From Varroa destructor (taxonomy: Eukaryota; Arthropoda; Arachnida; Mesostigmata; Varroidae): a stretch of DNA of 64,000 nucleotides. Positions within the stretch are counted from its first letter, which is position 1. Each line of letters begins with the position of its first letter. Of the stretch, positions 38,301 to 50,372 are shown one piece after another. The DNA is taken from the NCBI RefSeq assembly GCF_002443255.2, contig NW_019211454.1, positions 12,794,248-12,858,247 on the forward strand, in the 5' to 3' direction. Below the pieces are notes generated by a model that saw nothing but the letters and a program-made list of their open reading frames with translations, was not told the origin of the DNA and ran no database searches. The position numbers and the translations under genes were made by a program.

Positions 38301-41300
38301 AACCAGTCGCTAGTGACCACTTGCTAAGGACACCACTCGCTATAGCTGCATACGCACAGAGACGATAGCCGCAAATTGTAGTCAGCTACACAGTGGATAT
38401 CATCTGTTTGCCCCATGTGCACGCGATTGCTTCGGGAAATGCTTCTGTTGGGGGCAAACTAATGGTACGTTGTCAAATATTGTTATTACTCGTTGGTTAT
38501 ACGAATGATTGCTATATGACTTTTATGGTATGCGATAACAATGAAACAGGGGAGCTGTATCTTAAATATTTCTGGCAGCAATTTCGGCTAGGAACAACTA
38601 TACAAGCCGCAAAAATGCGATGAAGATCTGGCCTAAATGAAAGCTATTCTCATCAACTTTTATGTAGACGGTCGATTTATGGCGGGAGCTTCTTAAGCTC
38701 GTTTCAATATCTTTAGTGTCCCTAAAGAGCCAGCGTTTTACAGGTCGTTGGCCGTGTCTTGTTTGCATATTTTGCTATGGTAGAATTGTAAAACATCATA
38801 TAAAAAAGGTTCTTGAAATGCTCTCAGTCAAGAAAAATTGGGAGGATCCTTCTGGTGTACTGCAATTATTAAGTATTGGTTGGATACGCTGGATATGGTT
38901 TAGTAAAATATTTAACCTTCGACCTGATATCTAATGGCCCCAAATGGTTACTAATGTTCTGTTCCAAATGATCCTTTTTTCGGTACTTCAAGAACAATGA
39001 CAAGTCGCCATTTAGAACATATTGATGCCACTAAAGCCAATAAACTTGTACGGGGTAACCGCGAATGCGATAGTTGATAGTTTAATCTAGATAGTACTAT
39101 TTTCTTCTGAATCCTTATCTTATTATTTTGATATTGGGGCTTCGCATATATTTACAAAATATCTTACATTTATTATAGTATGTATCGAGTTGGCAACCAT
39201 TTTCATAAAACAGGCCATTTAACATTAAATAGATAGTTGACGTTTCGGGGCACAATATATATGAACTAATTATAATCAAAATATCCAAAGAAAAACTCAG
39301 CCTTGAAGAATACGGATTGTATTCAGCCTTGAAAAGCAGATTTCTGCCAAAAAAGTCTGCCCCAGATTTCGAGAACAGTAGCATTAATAGAAACAATCAA
39401 TGTACCTAGAGTTTATACTGGCATAATTTAAAATATTCTCGCATATGGTTTCAAAAAAACCTTACCTGTCGCAAAAAGAACGCAAGCGAAAACAATTTTT
39501 ATAATAATTCTCTATCTACAGAAAAAAAAAATAGTAGACGTATTATGCATAAAATTTCGATGTGCAGTGGCTCGTTTCTCCTTCGACGTACTCCCAGTAC
39601 CCTCCCAACGTTTCCTTCATTACCTCTATAAGCGCCATATCACTATAATGTTTGTTATTGACCAACATTATATAGAATATTGAAAGCATCCGACATACGC
39701 TCGTATCAAATACGTTTCTCGAGTTTTTTGTCAACATTGTCTACTACTTACAGACCTGTCCGCCGTCTGTTTATTGTTAAGTCTATTCCTCTCTTATTTT
39801 TTAGCTCCATTGACAAATCTGTCCGTTCAGTTCACCTTATTTTACTCCACAAGCCTGACACACTATTACCCTATGACTTCGTTATAGCAGCTGCGTAGAT
39901 GAACAGCCACACATAGATGCACGCGATATCTTTGGTCGACAGCGTGGCATGGGGATATTTTTCCAAGTGACCCAGCGATATTTCTAATACTGCCATGTCC
40001 CACAACTTGGTTAGTGGCCCTATCTCAGTAACAAGTCGTTCAGTAGCAGCTGACTTTTCTGCATTGCCTTCTTACGTCCCTTCGTGCCTACATAGTTTCG
40101 TCTTTTTCGCCTCGGCTGCAATGATCGATGGCTTTGCTCGTCCGCGCTATTGATGAATACAATCGGCTGCCTTGATGCCGTTGCCGCCACCGCTATCGTC
40201 ACTGCTGGTGATTGATAGATCAAACCATTTCACGCTTGAGGGACTCCACGAACTATACAGAAACTATATGCGAAGAGTACGCGAACTGAAGGTAGAGGCA
40301 GAAGGACGCACGAGACATCTGGTGACGAGTAGCGCTCGCCGCCCACCGCGTTCGGTGGCCAATGCGACGGAAAATGGTCGATAATTCTGAATTTCCTTTT
40401 CGTGTCGATGCGGCGAACAACGGTTTCTTCCAGTGCCATTAACACCAAAGGCTTGTCAATGGCTGCAATCAATGGCCCTATTTCTCTACACGCTGCGTGA
40501 TCAAATACGGATATGCCGTGCAATGCGTTGAGCCTACGGCGAAGCGATACGACTGATAGGTCAATTATAAATAGATACTTATCTTTAATATGTAATTTAA
40601 TAGATGTCAACAGTCATGCGATCGTTGATGTGCCGCGATCCGCGGAAGATGTTACGCCATCACAGAAGACTACCACTGTGGCTCAATACATCAACTATAA
40701 GAAATGGTCACTGATTTGACAAATTTTGTTGTGATATTATCCTATATGGAGGTTAAGGATTGCATGGAGAAATGGGAAGCGATATGTCAAAAGATCATGA
40801 TATAGATCAGAATGTAAGGCATTTCCCCTCAGATTCGTTTGCTATATGCACCACGTGCAAGTGTTTTATATTAACTCCAATCGTCATTGTATCAGTAATT
40901 ATTTCTATTCGTAATATGGAGTCACCATGCGCCATGGTATAACAGCTGGCTGGACTGAAATTGCGCAGCACGATTCCCTAAACTCGTTATTCATTGTTGT
41001 AACTTCATTTATTGTAATCCAGTAACTTCAAGGGAGTCAGCTGAAGATGCTGAAACGCCTATAATTTTCGCATTAGCAAATCTTAGGTTGTCTGCACCAT
41101 CTCTAAAAAGTTTCTTGAGATATAAGGTTTTGAGACTCATCACCTAATCAGTGTTACCCGCTGATTCAGTGTTAATGTGAGCTTGATAACTGGCTTGCCC
41201 ACTCTGTTTACCTCCAGTAGTTGAGACCCATATTCGCAGTAACTTAGATTAAAAACACACTAATTTAGTTAGACGTTTCTCGCTTTCCGCTTCAAATGAT

Positions 41301-41944
41301 TTAGGCCTGGCTGGACACAAATCGCAGTGCGATCTGCAGGGTCGTGTTCTATCGCTATTGCTGTTTAGAGGGCAAACGACTTTATTCCGCTACATATTTA
41401 GAGGTTTGCTGGTAAAGCAAATAAAGTAATTTGTCACCGCGTCTTGTTCGTCAGCGGTGCCCTGTCCCCACGGCTTTCTGCGGCCTTGATCTTTTTTCGG
41501 CTTGCAGAACCCCGGCTGGGTTTTGCCACGGGGTCTCGGTTCATTCGCTTTCGTATTAGCGAATCGGCCGAATTCTTGATATCGGGGATCTTGGGTATTG
41601 TTGTCCTGTCCTTTTTGTAATCTATTAAGTTTCTTATTAACTTGCTTCCTGTATCTTTACCTTAGTCGACGACTACGCTGCGCCTAGAATGCCGAGATGG
41701 TACGGTCATCTGGGTAATGCGGTTGGTCATATGATACGATCGGAAGAACAAAATTTCATAAGCCTGCCTTTCATATATACGGTTGGTGTGACTCATCCGA
41801 CGAGCTTTTATTTGACCGACGGGCTGCTGTTGTTGTTATTGCCGTTTTTGGTGCCACCGTTCAGCTCGGTCAATCAGTCATTCACCATTCTTACGATCAG
41901 CTCTGCGACGCTCGCAAGACTCGAGTAAGTAGGAAGGCAAGGAG
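35336..41944. other. Gene-free stretch
   Basis: The frames at 36083-36424, 37223-37528 and 40230-40610 (-) are 100-126 codons, overlap others and show no domain. There is a C/T-rich tract at 37164-37225. Positions 37560-38110 and 40140-40225 show the codon-phased A/V/T-rich composition. A G+C-rich patch at 41450-41570 holds two small inverted repeats (ACCCCG with CGGGGT, and ATTCGCT with AGCGAAT). Confidence 0.5.
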
Positions 41945-42210
41945 GCACGAACGCAAAAATGGTACCAGCAGCCAGTTTCGTTGCGTCACCATCAGCAACA
42001 ATATCCCCATCAATGTATTCCATCAGCTGCGCTTGTAGCGATAGAAGCATAAACATCAATGGCTACACGGCATCATCTTCATCATTTCGGCGCCGTTGTC
42101 GCATCGACCAACACAGCAGCCGTCATCAACGCCACCAAAAACATGGTTAAAGTCACTGTTGCAGCTATCGTGGCCCCTATCATCTGGGTACTCTATCAAC
42201 GTGACTGATG
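41945..42210 (+). other. RNY-phased low-complexity island with a short ORF
   Basis: A frame from ATG 42059 to TGA 42206-42208 encodes 49 residues. It is A/V/T/N-rich, with a hydrophobic segment near residues 30-43. Upstream, another + frame and the antisense strand are open too. The codons are mostly G/A-N-C/T. No family is recognised, and low-complexity DNA explains the openness on both strands. Confidence 0.15.
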
Positions 42211-42339
42211 ACAAATATAATTGAGTGTTTATTATTATTGTGCCGCTAGCGGCGGCAAGATGGCGCTACTAGTGATGATGGCCATCAGGCTGCTGGCTTC
42301 GTTTCCTTTTGCTGTATCGTGTAGCCATGGATCTCTGGA

Positions 42340-42361
42340 CTACACTACACTACACTACACT
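42340..42361. repeat. (CTACA)n pentanucleotide repeat
   Basis: Just over four units of CTACA. Confidence 0.95.
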
Positions 42362-42495
42362 GTATATTTCAGCTGTTGTGGTAGAAGCTGATAGTTGTAA
42401 GCGGGATACAATTACGTTTGCTTGCTTACCGGCTACCTGTCTCTGTATTTCTTGGTCCCCTCCTCGTTGTAGTTGTACCTGGACGCTATTGAGCT

Positions 42496-42636
42496 ATGAC
42501 AATGGCGGTCGCTGATGGTGGCGCTACTGCCGCCGCCGCCGCCGCCATTATTCTCGCGGGCTTGAAGCTGGTAGCATTGGCGCTTATCAACACTTCTATC
42601 GTCAACAACAACGCCGCCGCCGACGTGAGCAGCTGA
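42496..42636 (+). other. 46-residue alanine-rich ORF with a GCC repeat
   Basis: An ATG at 42496 opens a 46-residue frame ending at TGA 42634-42636. A (GCC)n run at 42529-42546 encodes six alanines. A leucine/isoleucine/alanine segment that could span a membrane follows, then N- and A-rich residues. The antisense frame is also open. I do not recognise it. It is one of the codon-phased islands and may be only repeat DNA. Confidence 0.15.
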
Positions 42637-44414
42637 CCAGTAGAAGCATCAATCGCTTGTGCATCTGAACAAACCCCGTGTCCAACTCGCTTCCCAGCAT
42701 AGGCAACGCCATTGTGCTGCGACTGGCAACACAATATTTCAATGCTGAGACAAAAAAAAAGCAACGATAGATAACAGAATTATTTTCTTTACACTTAAAT
42801 TTATTCCCTACATACACTCTTTCGCGCACGCACATACATACAGCAGCTGCCGCTGTTTTTTTCTGGTTACCTCCGCCGAATTGGCGGCTACAGCTTTTGC
42901 TGATGCCGAAACGGTAATAGCGACTTACTTCTCTATGTCATTTCTGAAGGACCTGACCAGTTGCTCTCATTCAGAGAGTTTCGTCATAACCGTTGACACT
43001 TCTTGTAACTCTTTTTTCCTTGCTATATATAACAGCTTGGAACATGGCGGAGACCAACTGCGGCTCTGGGGTAATGTTTATTTTCTTCTTGGCTGAGACC
43101 CAGTTTGAGTTGGCGGCTACTAAAGGGAAAAAGCTATAGGTAACTGAGCTGGCTAAACGCGAACTAAGATTATTAACAAATGTTTACGGTTACATCGGCA
43201 TGTAAACCGCGGATACTTAGTGTGTATATCTAGTTTTAGGAAATGTGCGCAATCGCCACATAGCTTATTATAAACTAATGTCGGATACAAATAACACAAT
43301 GTACTTGACTTATGCTCTCATTGCCAGCTACCCCCGCGATCGGTTCTAGAGGACGGAAAAGTCTGAACGAGCGACCTTAACTATGGAATACTTGATTTTT
43401 TGCACTAGTTTTTTCTATATAAAACAAAGTGATCCTCTTAAGCTCTGTACAACGGTGGAAAAACTAATATAGCCAGTATCTATATTCTTACTAGTTATAT
43501 CTCAGGTGTGCGTAACTAAGCAAAGAGCTTCAGGCAAATTAAATCGCGCATGCAGCATGTAGCTTAAACTGTTATTCCAGGACAACGCGCGAACATTGTC
43601 GTAGGATAACAGGGCAATGGACGTAACGTCCTTCTTGTCAAATTGTTGACGTTACGTGTTTTTTTTTTGTTTAGTTCCACCAATATTTTTATGTAGGTAT
43701 AATATAGCACAATATACACATATATCAATATACACACATGTGTATATATCTGCTAATACAGGGGAGAGATGCTCAACGTTAGCCGGAACAAATCAAAGAA
43801 ATTTATCGAGCTTAATAGCTACATTGTTGTTGATCCTGTCGTCGTTGCAATAGAAACCGGGGTAGTAATATAACATATAATGGTACTATAGGCGATGCAA
43901 GGTCCTTACGAACATAAATTAAATAAAAATCTAAAATCCTCCAGCGGAATCACTGGAAGCAGCAGACCCTGCATGCACAGACAAAATCCCATTATGTTAA
44001 TTTAAACTTTAAACAAATAGTCGCTACTGTTCAGTGACCGCCATTGCCACTGCCTCGTCTATTCTGCTGCTAATTGTGACCGCTTGCTATGGGTTGTCCT
44101 AGCACGCAACTGTCCTAAATGATAGCCAGGATTACTGCACATTACTAGCCCCGTTGACATCGAAAAATGATGCGCGCTATCCGTGTTGCGTGAAGAGGAA
44201 CTTCCTCATTCTTGTGATCACTTTCGGAACAATTCGTGTACGATCAAGATGTGTGCGTCTGAAGTACAGGCGCGGTCCGATCCGAAAGGAGCGAGACCCT
44301 TGCGACAGCAGGCAAATGGCTCATGCCGTTACTTAGTGTGTGACAATAACCGTTCGAATCATAGCACGACGCTATTAACACACGAGGATTGCGGCATGTA
44401 TAGGTCTAATTTAA

Positions 44415-44415
<1 letters not shown>
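42637..44415. other. Gene-free stretch
   Basis: No supported gene. Short TA-rich runs near 43700-43750 and otherwise unique AT-rich sequence. Confidence 0.55.
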
Positions 44416-44467
<52 letters not shown>

Positions 44468-44520
44468 CTACTACATATATTGATATATATATATATATAT
44501 ATATCAATATATGTATAGAC
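44416..44520. repeat. Long (TA)n tract plus a perfect AT palindrome
   Basis: Positions 44416-44464 are about 24 TA units. The next segment, 44466-44520, is a palindrome: GTCTA and TAGAC arms enclose TACATATATTGATATA and its complement, with one bulged C. The core at 44474-44513 is perfectly self-complementary over 40 nt. Such sequences can extrude cruciforms and are prone to deletion. Confidence 0.95.
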
Positions 44521-46984
44521 TTACAGGGCAAGATAAACATGGGCCTATGTACAGTAAGGACGGCGAAATTGGTACGTTGTTGGTAACGCTGGCGAGAGAC
44601 TACCATAACTGGGGTAAGCAATAATTATTGATGGACAAGGTCGCTCACCGCGAGTACGTTATATAAGAACATATGCAGAGTAATTATATACGGTATATTA
44701 GGCAAGAGCATCCACGAGATATAATTAGCGGGCGTTGGATTTATATCGCTGCATGCCGGAACGCTGATTCACAATGAAAAAATAAGACTTTTGAATTTTT
44801 TTCAGTTAACAACGTGTGGTTACCTGCAGATTGCAAAAAGCTAGCAGTGACACAGTCTCTTTCAGCAAATATACACGAAAAACTTGCGAGTCATTTTCTC
44901 AGATGTTCATACCCCAGATAACTAATTAAAGGTTTCAAAAATTACAAATGGCACCAAAGCGTAACTTCTGTGTGACATAAGTAAAATAAACGTTTTTACA
45001 ATAGTAGTAAAAGTGTAGAAGCATAGTAGTGCGGTGGTACGAACGTGATACATACAGTAAACCGTTTCGCAAATGTAGCTTTTCAATTAAACTACTCAAC
45101 TAACTTAGCAATCGCATGTGCAGAAATCAGCAAAGAGTACAATGAATCTCTAAAGCATAAAGACTTCGAAGATCCATCGGTGTCGTCTTAGTGGCACTGT
45201 GAAAATTAGGCCCTGCGTCATTTTCCCGTGAATTTCCCGCAGTGGTTCAATTCTCATGGGCGTATCTCAAGATCGATTTTCGGACACTTTGGCGTTTTTG
45301 CCAATAGATGGCCACCACCGGCAAGGAAAACTGATGTGTCGTATGTAATCTATTTACGTATAGCTTGTCTGTGTTGTTTTTTTCTTTGTCTCGAAATTGT
45401 CTGCCCGCCACGCAACTTTCAGCGTATCTCAAAGGGGGTTAATTAGAATCGGCTACGATGCGGACCGCGACGGGTTGTACACACGTGCGCCTTGCGTGAG
45501 TAATTCTTTTTTACTACAGTAGCATGTATAAGTCTGCCAGTTGGGCCACATCTTATGGCTTCTGTTATATGTTAAACAAGCTGCTGGCTAGAAAAAAATA
45601 ATGTACATCATTAGTAAGGGTAACGGTTAATTATGAAATTATTTGAAATGGCTTTTAGTTAGCCAGCAAAAAGCAAAAGCAATAGAACATATAAATTTAG
45701 AAGGGGAAGGACTGAGAAGCGGCAAAGTGGCGCAAGTCGCCTTCCCAAACGAAAAATTATATTCATTATTGCCAAGCGAACGCTAATTAATACATAAAAT
45801 GGGTTCCATATGGCAAGGTAAATTACAGATATAGATATATATATATATGTGATAAATCTAAAAAAAAAAAATTATTCTCTAAATGCTTGATAATTTCAAG
45901 CATATATTTTCTGAAATGGATATAGACAGCTCAAATCGTTCACTCTATACTGTCCTAATGGCTATGAATTATATTAATTAGGGATCCTGTTTTTACATAG
46001 TGAAGTTGGACGAAAAGGCAATCCTTCAGATTACTAGTATGCTCCTCGCGCGGTACGATTGCCACGTATCTGTAAAACTGTATGTCTACCTGCCGACCAA
46101 CTGAAAGCAGACCAGGCAATAATGATAAAAGACCGAATCGTTATGTTACAGGCTGCCAATTTACATTGGAGGATCATGGATACGGATGTATTAGCTCATT
46201 GAGTCTACTGGTTGTAATGGAACACGTGTACTGTTATCAACACTTCAGATAAACAGCATGATTTATTTTTATCTAACTGTCACAATAACACAATGCCCAC
46301 AGATACGATCAAGAAAAACACAGTGGTAAATGAACAGGGAGAGTGGTTACTGATCTAACTACGTGAGTAGTGACTTCAGGATAACATGCAATAGTCATTG
46401 CTCATCCTATTGATTTGGCCAGGTGATCTGGCAATCTAGTCGTTGAGTGGTTACTTCGCCAGTGGTTCTAGAGGATTGTAAATGAAGGCTAAGCAGCGAG
46501 ACGTGACCTCAGTTAACATATACACAGTGCACCGGCAAGTACCAATCAGCATTAATCATTAAATAGTATTGAGATTTACGAAGTTCGAATATTGGCGAGC
46601 GTATCGTAAAGTGGAGTGATTTATTTAAATGGGTGCAAATGGTTAGGTGCTAGCCCAGTTAGGTATTCATAGAATATACATATGATTATCGGATGGAAGG
46701 CATTATAGTGTATCGGAATTAGGTTTTCTGCTTCTACAAGTTGATATTCGTTCGTTTGATAGCCATATTTTAGTCGCCTAACGAAATTTACTCTGTTGTC
46801 CTAGTTGGCAACAGGACTATCTCTAACGTTGGTTTATTAAGCCTTGTATCCTCGACCTGGGACGTTAATGCTTCTTCCTCAGCTCGTCTGTATATTGTCC
46901 ATGCGGTAGACCTCTTTCTGTCCACAGGCAAACGACGTAAAGTATAAGAGTAATTAGTCAGGGCACAAACATAAGCATGAACTA
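44521..46984. other. Gene-free stretch
   Basis: AT-rich unique DNA with a TA tract at 45832-45849. No frame above about 75 codons and no motif. Confidence 0.55.
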
Positions 46985-47099
46985 TCGGAAAGAAAAAGAA
47001 ACTTTTCACGATTAGCTCGCAAACCTTCGTCTCGTCTGCATACAAATTCACAATAGGCTCAATGTTGTGAGGAGATATATAGGTTGGACAGTTTAATCT
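46985..47099 (-). mobile_element. Jockey/CR1-type LINE reverse transcriptase fragment
   Basis: In a minus-strand open frame that runs on to about 46788, LYADETKV at 47023-47046 matches the catalytic LYADDTK box of Jockey/CR1-type non-LTR RTs, with the second aspartate changed to glutamate. The preceding residues, PTYISPHNIEPIVN, fit the segment with the usual lF-x-x-YI-N-x-x pattern between the QG block and YADD. Further upstream a stop follows, and I cannot find the GVPQGSVL block. Loss of the second aspartate would abolish catalysis. It is a short fossil piece. Confidence 0.45.
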
Positions 47100-48409
47100 C
47101 AATGATGACTAAGGTCATCGAAAGCTGGCTCGACTGTTACTGGCCAAGCTCGACGTCGAAAACATTGCTTGCAACTGCAACCGACAGCATCGATCGTGAT
47201 TTGTGGTTAGCAAAGGGTGCGAAACGATCCAGCCATCAATCCGTCTGCAAATACGGCTCAGCTTAACTTGGCCCAAACCACAGGAATTCTGGGGCGGGGA
47301 TTTATAATACTACACAATCAAAATAATAACTTTTTTTTGTTACTGTCAAGTTCCTTTTGTAACTAAATTTAGATGATGATCAGCAGGCCACAATATATCG
47401 CATCCGGGATTTTTCCTGTATTTGAATAAATGCGAACCAATATTTTCCTCTGACAAATTGCTGTTGCTTACTATCGTCCCTATCTAACATAACAACAATA
47501 TAATAATAAGTAAAACAAATCGCGTGTATTGCTCGTGTATGGAACTGTGTTTAGGACAATATCGTCACCTTCCTTCAAGCCACAGGCAGAGGGACAGTTT
47601 GTTCAGGCGGCTAATCAGCTCGCATAAATATAGTAGTAGTATTTATAATGCTGATCGTCGATTGATACGCGATATCGATCACGGTAATGGGGTTCCGCTT
47701 TTACAGCCCTCGATGGCCGATGTTCATTAACGATACGATATTGTGTATGCAATTACTACCATCGTAGCTAGATTGGTAATAGTTCTTTATTGCCAGTAAA
47801 CTCTTTACATATATTGGCAATGGATCGCGACCTCTACGCAAACTTTGCCCTTTACACCATACTTAAAAGACCTCGACGTGAGGTTTAGTAATCGCAAATG
47901 TCATTCTGGCAAATTCAATTTTTGCATTTACACATATAGAATGAAATTTCATTATCTATAGTTCTTTAGCTCTGTTCCTATGAGCGTACGTCTCGCATCC
48001 TCTTGACTCGTCTAAGAAACGATTTTTTATACAGTTCATTAGTTGATCGTTGATTTCTGAAGCCGTCCCAAGCCGTACATAAACGCTTTAGAGGCTGGTA
48101 ACTTCTTATCTTCCCAGTGCTACGTGCTGATAAACTGACTGTAAACCCGTCTGCGGGTAACACTGGAACTGGAGGTCCTCCCCCCGCATTGCCACTTTTG
48201 CAACTTTACGTCTTCGTCAGGCGGTTTTTGGTGTCGATGATTCAATATATATAGCACCAGTCTATGTTCCGTCAGGAACCCGGCTCCCCGGTGTTGGTCA
48301 CATAATGCTTCTCCTGTTTAACGCGCTGTTTTCAAAGCCTGACTTTCGAGTCAGTGGAAGGCGACCCCCTTCCAGAATTGTGAGCGTATGTCATAGTACG
48401 GCAGATCTA

Positions 48410-48460
48410 TGTTTAGTTTAATTGTAATGACTGCTCCGTTCGTCGTGGTTCAAATCGTAT
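48410..48460 (+). repeat. tRNA-like (SINE head) relic
   Basis: Positions 48414-48424, TAGTTTAATTG, match box A at every defined position. GGTTCAAATCG at 48447-48457 is one base from box B. The 22-nt gap is shorter than in a true tRNA and close to the gap in the 27765 relic. No acceptor stem pairs. Confidence 0.3.
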
Positions 48461-50348
48461 AGTCAAGCCGATCAAAGAGCGACGTAAGAAAGATCGCCTT
48501 CTTGGGTCATCTACTGGATCTAATCTAGGTCTCTGATCATCTTAAACGTTATTCCTATCTTCCGTTGTACCTGTATGATGCTTTCCAATGTTTTCCGATC
48601 GGTCTAAAGACACTGTGGTAGACTGGTTGGGAAACTATTCGTATGCTATAATGGCAGTCGCCAGCGAATCGTTCGTTACTATAGGAATAACCTTTGGTTT
48701 TCTTGTGAAACGTGTCCTTACAAGTGAATCTTGCGCTTGTCAACAAAGATTGCAAGACGGATTCCTAGTTTCAGCGTATCCAATAATCTTACGGACCTAT
48801 AGTGGATGTATGTCGGCCAATTTGTTTTGAAACTGAAATACTCAGAAAGAGATGGTAGTCCTCGAGTGCACTTTATCGATTCTGGTATATATATTTCATA
48901 GAAACTATGGATTCTCGAGTTTTATCCAGTACAAACGCGAGTGTATGCCACACCTACGCTGGCCGGTATGACCATTGCGAGCTGCTGCCATTCATAGACC
49001 GCGTTCAGGCCGAGGAGGCCTGAATTTGCTTTAGGTTGCGAGAACGTGGAAAAAACAAGGAAGGACAATGCGAAATAACGCCCGGTGTACGAGAGTACTA
49101 CGGATCATGTACAACACAAAGGTGAATGAATGTACAATGAGAATTGTTTCCATCGGTAAAAGTAATTCCATGCTGCACATATGCGGTGTCACTAAAATAC
49201 TGGCATTTCTATTATAATAATGGTTATTTAGATATAAAAAGTTCACAAATATTGATAATATTATAATTATCATTCAAAAATAATATTATCTTTATGCAAT
49301 GATAGCGTAATAATTTTTTTTTCTATAATAATGACAGTTTAAATATAATATTAGGGCGAACCTCTGTTTGTTTAGATCAAAGAAGTACAAGTTAATAAGA
49401 AGTTTCTGTAACACTATGTAAAGGGTTTTAGATCACAAAGTCAACACTATAAAGATTGTCATAAAGTCAACGCCTACATGTTTTGTCTTGAAACAAACCT
49501 AGCAGTGGACAGCGCGCGCCGCCCCCTAATAGCTAACTATTATTCATTATGTATATAACATAGAATACTGTTAAAGCCAGGTTCGTAATGTTGTTTCTAT
49601 TCAAAAATCTCTCGTGAATTCAGGCAAATCTTTTATGACTAAAGTAATAATAATTTGTGCACTGCTAAGCAATCCGTTTGTCTGTCCCTTTTATCTGTAG
49701 GCCTATGTGCATATATATATACATTAGTGAGATATCAGGCACAAAATAGACTAAAAGTATGGTTCTTAGAGAACCGGCGGAGCGGCCCTCTCGCACTTCG
49801 TGCGAAACCTCCATAAACTTCGAGGCATAATATATATGCAGGCACAAAATCGATACACATAACGGCACTCAGCTCGTTTGGATTCATCTTATGCCACGCT
49901 GTCCGACGACTCTTCACGGCGCTCGATCACGATCTGTACTCGTTAGTTGTTTACCATCGCCCCCGCGATCTTCATGGCAGCTTTCTAAGTCTGTGCGCTC
50001 TCACACCGGCGCGTAGCTTTCGACGAAATAGAGTTTAAGGTTGTGTATTAGTTTGATACATACCTGTTTCTCACAGAGGTTGTCATTTGTCGAGAACGTT
50101 GGCTGTCATCGAATTGTGAACAAAAACTTCAAATTGGCCTCGACCTAGGTCAGGCTCTCTTCCCGCTTTATGAAGTGTGATGATTCCCAGATTTTTCTCT
50201 GAACTGTTTGCTTGGATATCTAGCTCAACCCACAAGATAGGATTTTGCTCGGGGTGAACACTCGTCGAAATCAGCTTGCCTATGAACCGTCGAAGCTCGA
50301 AAGCAGAAGCGCAATGAGGGTCAGAACTATTTGTCTGTGCTAGTGTGT

Positions 50349-50372
50349 CTGTGTGTGTGTGTGTGTGTGTGA
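50349..50372. repeat. (TG)n microsatellite
   Basis: Twelve TG units. Confidence 0.95.

Noticed and set aside
41874..42059. Minus-strand YIDGDIVADGD resembling a copia YVDD box
   Set aside because: It lies inside a codon-phased low-complexity island, the DD is split by a glycine, and no other copia block is near.
48339..48354. CTGACT-TTCG-AGTCAG hairpin
   Set aside because: A 6-bp stem is common by chance; no T run follows to make a terminator, and the sequence is not bacterial.
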